NCBI GenBank assembly: GCA_007119835.1 | Contig: SKOX01000049.1 | Location: 1 to 9,972 of the forward strand | DNA from: Paracoccaceae bacterium | Lineage (GTDB): Bacteria; Pseudomonadota; Alphaproteobacteria; Rhodobacterales; Rhodobacteraceae | DNA length: 9,972 bases | Direction of reading: 5' to 3' | Shown: piece after piece, positions 7,974-9,972 of the stretch | How positions within the stretch are numbered: the first letter of the stretch is position 1 | How the letters are laid out: each line of letters opens with the position of its first letter | Position numbers and translations under genes: made by a program | The notes under the pieces: model-generated | What the model was told of the DNA's origin: nothing | Databases searched by the model: none | What the model saw: the letters and a program-made list of their open reading frames with translations, nothing else

Positions 7974-8087
7974 TCTGATCCGACGGCCTGGCAGGCGGCG
8001 GCATGGGTGGCGCGGCTTCGGGCGACCAGAACCGACGAAAACCGCCTTCTGCTCGAGACCAACATCCAGGCCGGCCACGGCGGCAGC
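7974..8087 (+). pseudogene. C-terminal fragment of an oligopeptidase B-type S9 peptidase
   Basis: The plus-strand frame translates to SDPTAWQAAAWVARLRATRT followed by DENRLLLETNIQAGHGGS. This matches the end of oligopeptidase B (PtrB, family S9A), whose E. coli version reads [20 protein letters not shown] then CTDMDSGHGGKSGRF; the GHGG carries the active-site His of the Ser-Asp-His triad. Upstream the catalytic Ser region and propeller are missing, and downstream the expected SGRF and final helix are lost or out of frame (AAC GCG GCT TCA in place of Ser-Gly-Arg-Phe), followed by unrelated sequence. The fragment is therefore a non-functional relic of a gene that normally encodes about 700 residues. 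It lies about 165 bp from the insertion-like repeats, suggesting a gene deleted through insertion and recombination. The match was made from memory of the family motif. Confidence 0.62.
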
Positions 8088-8410
8088 AACGCGGCTTCAC
8101 CGGACCGGCCGTTCGTGCGTGAGCCGCGGCGCCCCCGCCGGTGCGGCCCTTCCGCAAGATCGCTGCAGGCTCGGCGCGGGACGTATCTGATGATGCAACG
8201 CCACTGGCACCCTGAGCGCGGCAGGCAACAATACAATTCCGATATCAAGTCGCGAATGTCGCTCCGGCATGCCTGGAGGGAGTGAGTGGGCAATTTCCGC
8301 GGCGAGGTTCACCCTCGCTGGCGTCTCGATCGGCACGGCGGATCCTCGCAGCGGATGCCGCTCCCGCCAGGCTGTAATCGGGCGGCGCTGACCCTATCTG
8401 TCCGGCCGGC
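8088..8410. other. Non-coding region upstream of the aldehyde dehydrogenase gene
   Basis: I recognise no gene in these 323 bases. An AT-richer island around 8225-8255 contains TACAAT (8232-8237), a possible rightward -10 element, but no good -35 lies 16-18 bases upstream. The short open frames crossing the area give low-complexity Arg-rich translations. It presumably holds the promoter of the downstream gene and the decayed tail of the peptidase relic. Confidence 0.4.
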
Positions 8411-9799
8411 ATGAGCGAGACATTGCAAGCGACCTTCGAGAAGGCCCGGTCCGCCGCACGGCGCGACCGGATCCCGGATGCCGAGGCCCGCAGGCGCCGG
8501 CTCGCGGCGCTGAAGCGCCTTGTTTTGGAGAACCGCGACGACTTCGCGCGCGCCATCGACGCCGATTTCGGCGGACGCGCCCGCGAGGAATTCGAGCTCA
8601 TGGAGGTCATCCCCCTCCTGAACGCGATCCGGCACGCGACGCGCTCGCTGAAGCGCTGGATGCGCGACGAGCGGCGCCACGTGGCGCTGACCTTCCGGCC
8701 GGCGCGGGCCTGGGTGCGCTACGAGCCCCTGGGCGTGGTGGGCATCATCTCGCCGTGGAACTACCCGATGCTCCTCGCCCTCGGACCGCTCACCGACGCG
8801 CTGGCGGCGGGCAACCGCGCGCTGCTGAAGCCCTCGGAACTCACGCCGCAATTCTCCGAGATTCTGGCGCGGCGCGTGGCCGATCGTTTCGAGGCCGACG
8901 AGGTCGCCGTGGTCACGGGCGGGGTCGAGGTGGCGCAGGCCTTCGCCGGCCTGCCGTTCGACCACCTGATCTTCACCGGCTCGACCGCCGTCGGGCGCAA
9001 GGTCATGCAGGCCGCCGCCGACAACCTGACGCCGGTCACGCTGGAGCTTGGCGGCAAGTCGCCGGCGATCGTCGCGCCCGACTACGGCCCGGAGCGGGCC
9101 GCGCGCTCCATCGTGCTCGGCAAGTTCGCGAATGCGGGCCAGACCTGCATCGCCCCCGATTATGTCCTCGCGCCCGCGGACGCGGCGGAGGCGCTGGCCC
9201 GGGCGGTCCTCGCCCGCGTCGAGCGGGCCTATCCCGATCCGCAGACGAACCGGCAGTACAGCAACATCATCAGCCAGCGTCACCGCGACCGCCTGAACGC
9301 GGCGATCGAAGAGGCCCGGCGCGGCGGCGCGGAGATCCTGCAGCCTGCCGGCGCCACGGGCGGCGACAAGGTCCCGCCCACCATCGTGCTCGGCCCGCCC
9401 GAGGACTCGCGGCTCATGACCGAGGAGAACTTCGGGCCGGTCCTGCCGGTGGTGCCCTACCGCGACCTCGACGAGGCGCTCGCCTTCGTCAATGCCCGGC
9501 CCCGGCCCCTCGCGCTGTACGCCTTCACCCGCGACGCGAAGACGCGGGAGGCGATCCTCGACGGCGCGATCTCGGGCGGCGTGACGCTGAACGGCACGCT
9601 TCTGCACGTCGCGCAGGACGATCTGCCCTTCGGCGGCGTCGGCGCGAGCGGCATCGGCGCCTATCACGGCCGGGACGGCTTCCGCCGGCTGAGCCACGCC
9701 CGCGCGGTCTACGCACCCGGCCGCGCCAACATGTTCGAGCGCATGGGCCCGCCCTTCGGCCGGCTGGCCCGCCTGGCGATCCGCGTGCTCGGCCGCTGA
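8411..9799 (+). CDS. NAD(P)-dependent aldehyde dehydrogenase, coniferyl aldehyde dehydrogenase (CalB)-like
   Basis: The enzyme oxidises an aldehyde to its acid with NAD(P)+; relatives act on coniferyl aldehyde and other aromatic or long-chain aldehydes. The 462 residues match the short class-3-like branch. LKRWMRDERR is at 80-89, and EPLGVVGIISPWNYP (105-119) holds the oxyanion Asn117. Cofactor-binding Lys140 is in LLKPSEL, FTGSTAVGR is at 188-196, and the general base Glu212 is in TLELGGKSP. The nucleophile Cys246 is in GKFANAGQTCIAPDYVL. The FGP motif reads MTEENFGPVLPV (336-347), with Asn where Ile is usual (EEIFGP). LPFGGVGASGIGAYHGRDGF is at 405-424. The end (about 448-462) is basic and amphipathic, as in membrane-associated class 3 members. 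The start ATG is well placed against family N-termini but has no clear Shine-Dalgarno. It diverges from ppk1 across an 811-bp gap and stands alone here. Confidence 0.92.
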   Translation: MSETLQATFEKARSAARRDRIPDAEARRRRLAALKRLVLENRDDFARAIDADFGGRAREEFELMEVIPLLNAIRHATRSLKRWMRDERRHVALTFRPARAWVRYEPLGVVGIISPWNYPMLLALGPLTDALAAGNRALLKPSELTPQFSEILARRVADRFEADEVAVVTGGVEVAQAFAGLPFDHLIFTGSTAVGRKVMQAAADNLTPVTLELGGKSPAIVAPDYGPERAARSIVLGKFANAGQTCIAPDYVLAPADAAEALARAVLARVERAYPDPQTNRQYSNIISQRHRDRLNAAIEEARRGGAEILQPAGATGGDKVPPTIVLGPPEDSRLMTEENFGPVLPVVPYRDLDEALAFVNARPRPLALYAFTRDAKTREAILDGAISGGVTLNGTLLHVAQDDLPFGGVGASGIGAYHGRDGFRRLSHARAVYAPGRANMFERMGPPFGRLARLAIRVLGR

Positions 9800-9972
9800 C
9801 GTCCATGCGAGCATGCAGCCGACCACCGCAAGGCGCAGGATGTCCGGGCGAGGCTGAAGGCCTCGGCTCCCAGGGCCGGGCGCGATGCGTCAGCCGCAGC
9901 AGCAGCGCCACGAACGGCACGACGTCCCTGGTCTATCCGCCTGCCTGTGGCAGCGGGGCGGGCGCCTGCGCA
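9800..9972. other. Sequence downstream of the aldehyde dehydrogenase, no gene seen
   Basis: These 173 bases show no convincing coding frame on either strand. CATGC-GA-GCATG (9804-9815) lies 5 bases after the stop codon, and a perfect 5-bp hairpin GAGGC-TGAAG-GCCTC sits at 9850-9864. Neither is followed by a T-run, so no intrinsic terminator is called. Confidence 0.4.

Noticed and set aside
9525..9920. Minus-strand frame beginning MPFVALLLRLTHR near the right edge
   Set aside because: Only a short hydrophobic start. The rest is Arg/Pro/Gly-rich and overlaps the end of the well-supported aldehyde dehydrogenase gene.
1..9972. CRISPR array, prophage, toxin-antitoxin, restriction or other defence system
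   Set aside because: There are no regularly spaced repeats and no coding frame with such domains; apart from the 7695-8087 scar, the window holds ordinary chromosomal genes.

Overview
The window looks like high-GC chromosomal DNA from an alphaproteobacterium, most likely of the Hyphomicrobiales (Rhizobiales). The evidence is a short prolyl-tRNA synthetase without the editing insertion, a LolD with the motif APSGAGKST and the Q-loop [12 protein letters not shown], a Ppx/GppA protein with a long C-terminal HD-type region, and very strong GC bias at third codon positions. The genus cannot be fixed from this sequence.

Layout. Bases 1-3267 read leftward and hold three envelope and translation genes: proS (3267-1930), a lolC/lolE-type permease (1616-309), and the start of lolD (316-1, running off the window). 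lolC and lolD overlap by 8 bp and are translationally coupled; a 313-bp spacer with no visible gene separates them from proS. Bases 3268-3659 are non-coding and rich in structure. Three small hairpins lie in the proS leader. Beyond them is a set of nested inverted repeats ending in a good rho-independent terminator that works only on the plus strand, so a small RNA may be transcribed opposite to both flanking genes. Bases 3660-7599 hold a leftward polyphosphate operon: ppk1 (7599-5284), then ppx/gppA (5222-3660), 61 bp apart. Bases 7600-8410 are a scarred, gene-poor gap. It carries a three-copy repeat resembling an insertion-sequence end (IS21-like architecture) and a 114-bp plus-strand fragment encoding the C-terminal active-site His region of an oligopeptidase B-type S9 peptidase. 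Bases 8411-9799 hold a rightward coniferyl-aldehyde-dehydrogenase-like gene. The last 173 bases show no gene.

Functionally, PPK1 and Ppx/GppA form an antagonistic pair that makes and degrades polyphosphate (and possibly pppGpp). LolC and LolD belong to the inner-membrane complex that releases lipoproteins to LolA. The aldehyde dehydrogenase is probably an independent catabolic or detoxifying gene. I see no new multigene system. The points most worth following up are the plus-strand RNA candidate at 3436-3600 and the insertion/deletion scar at 7695-8087.
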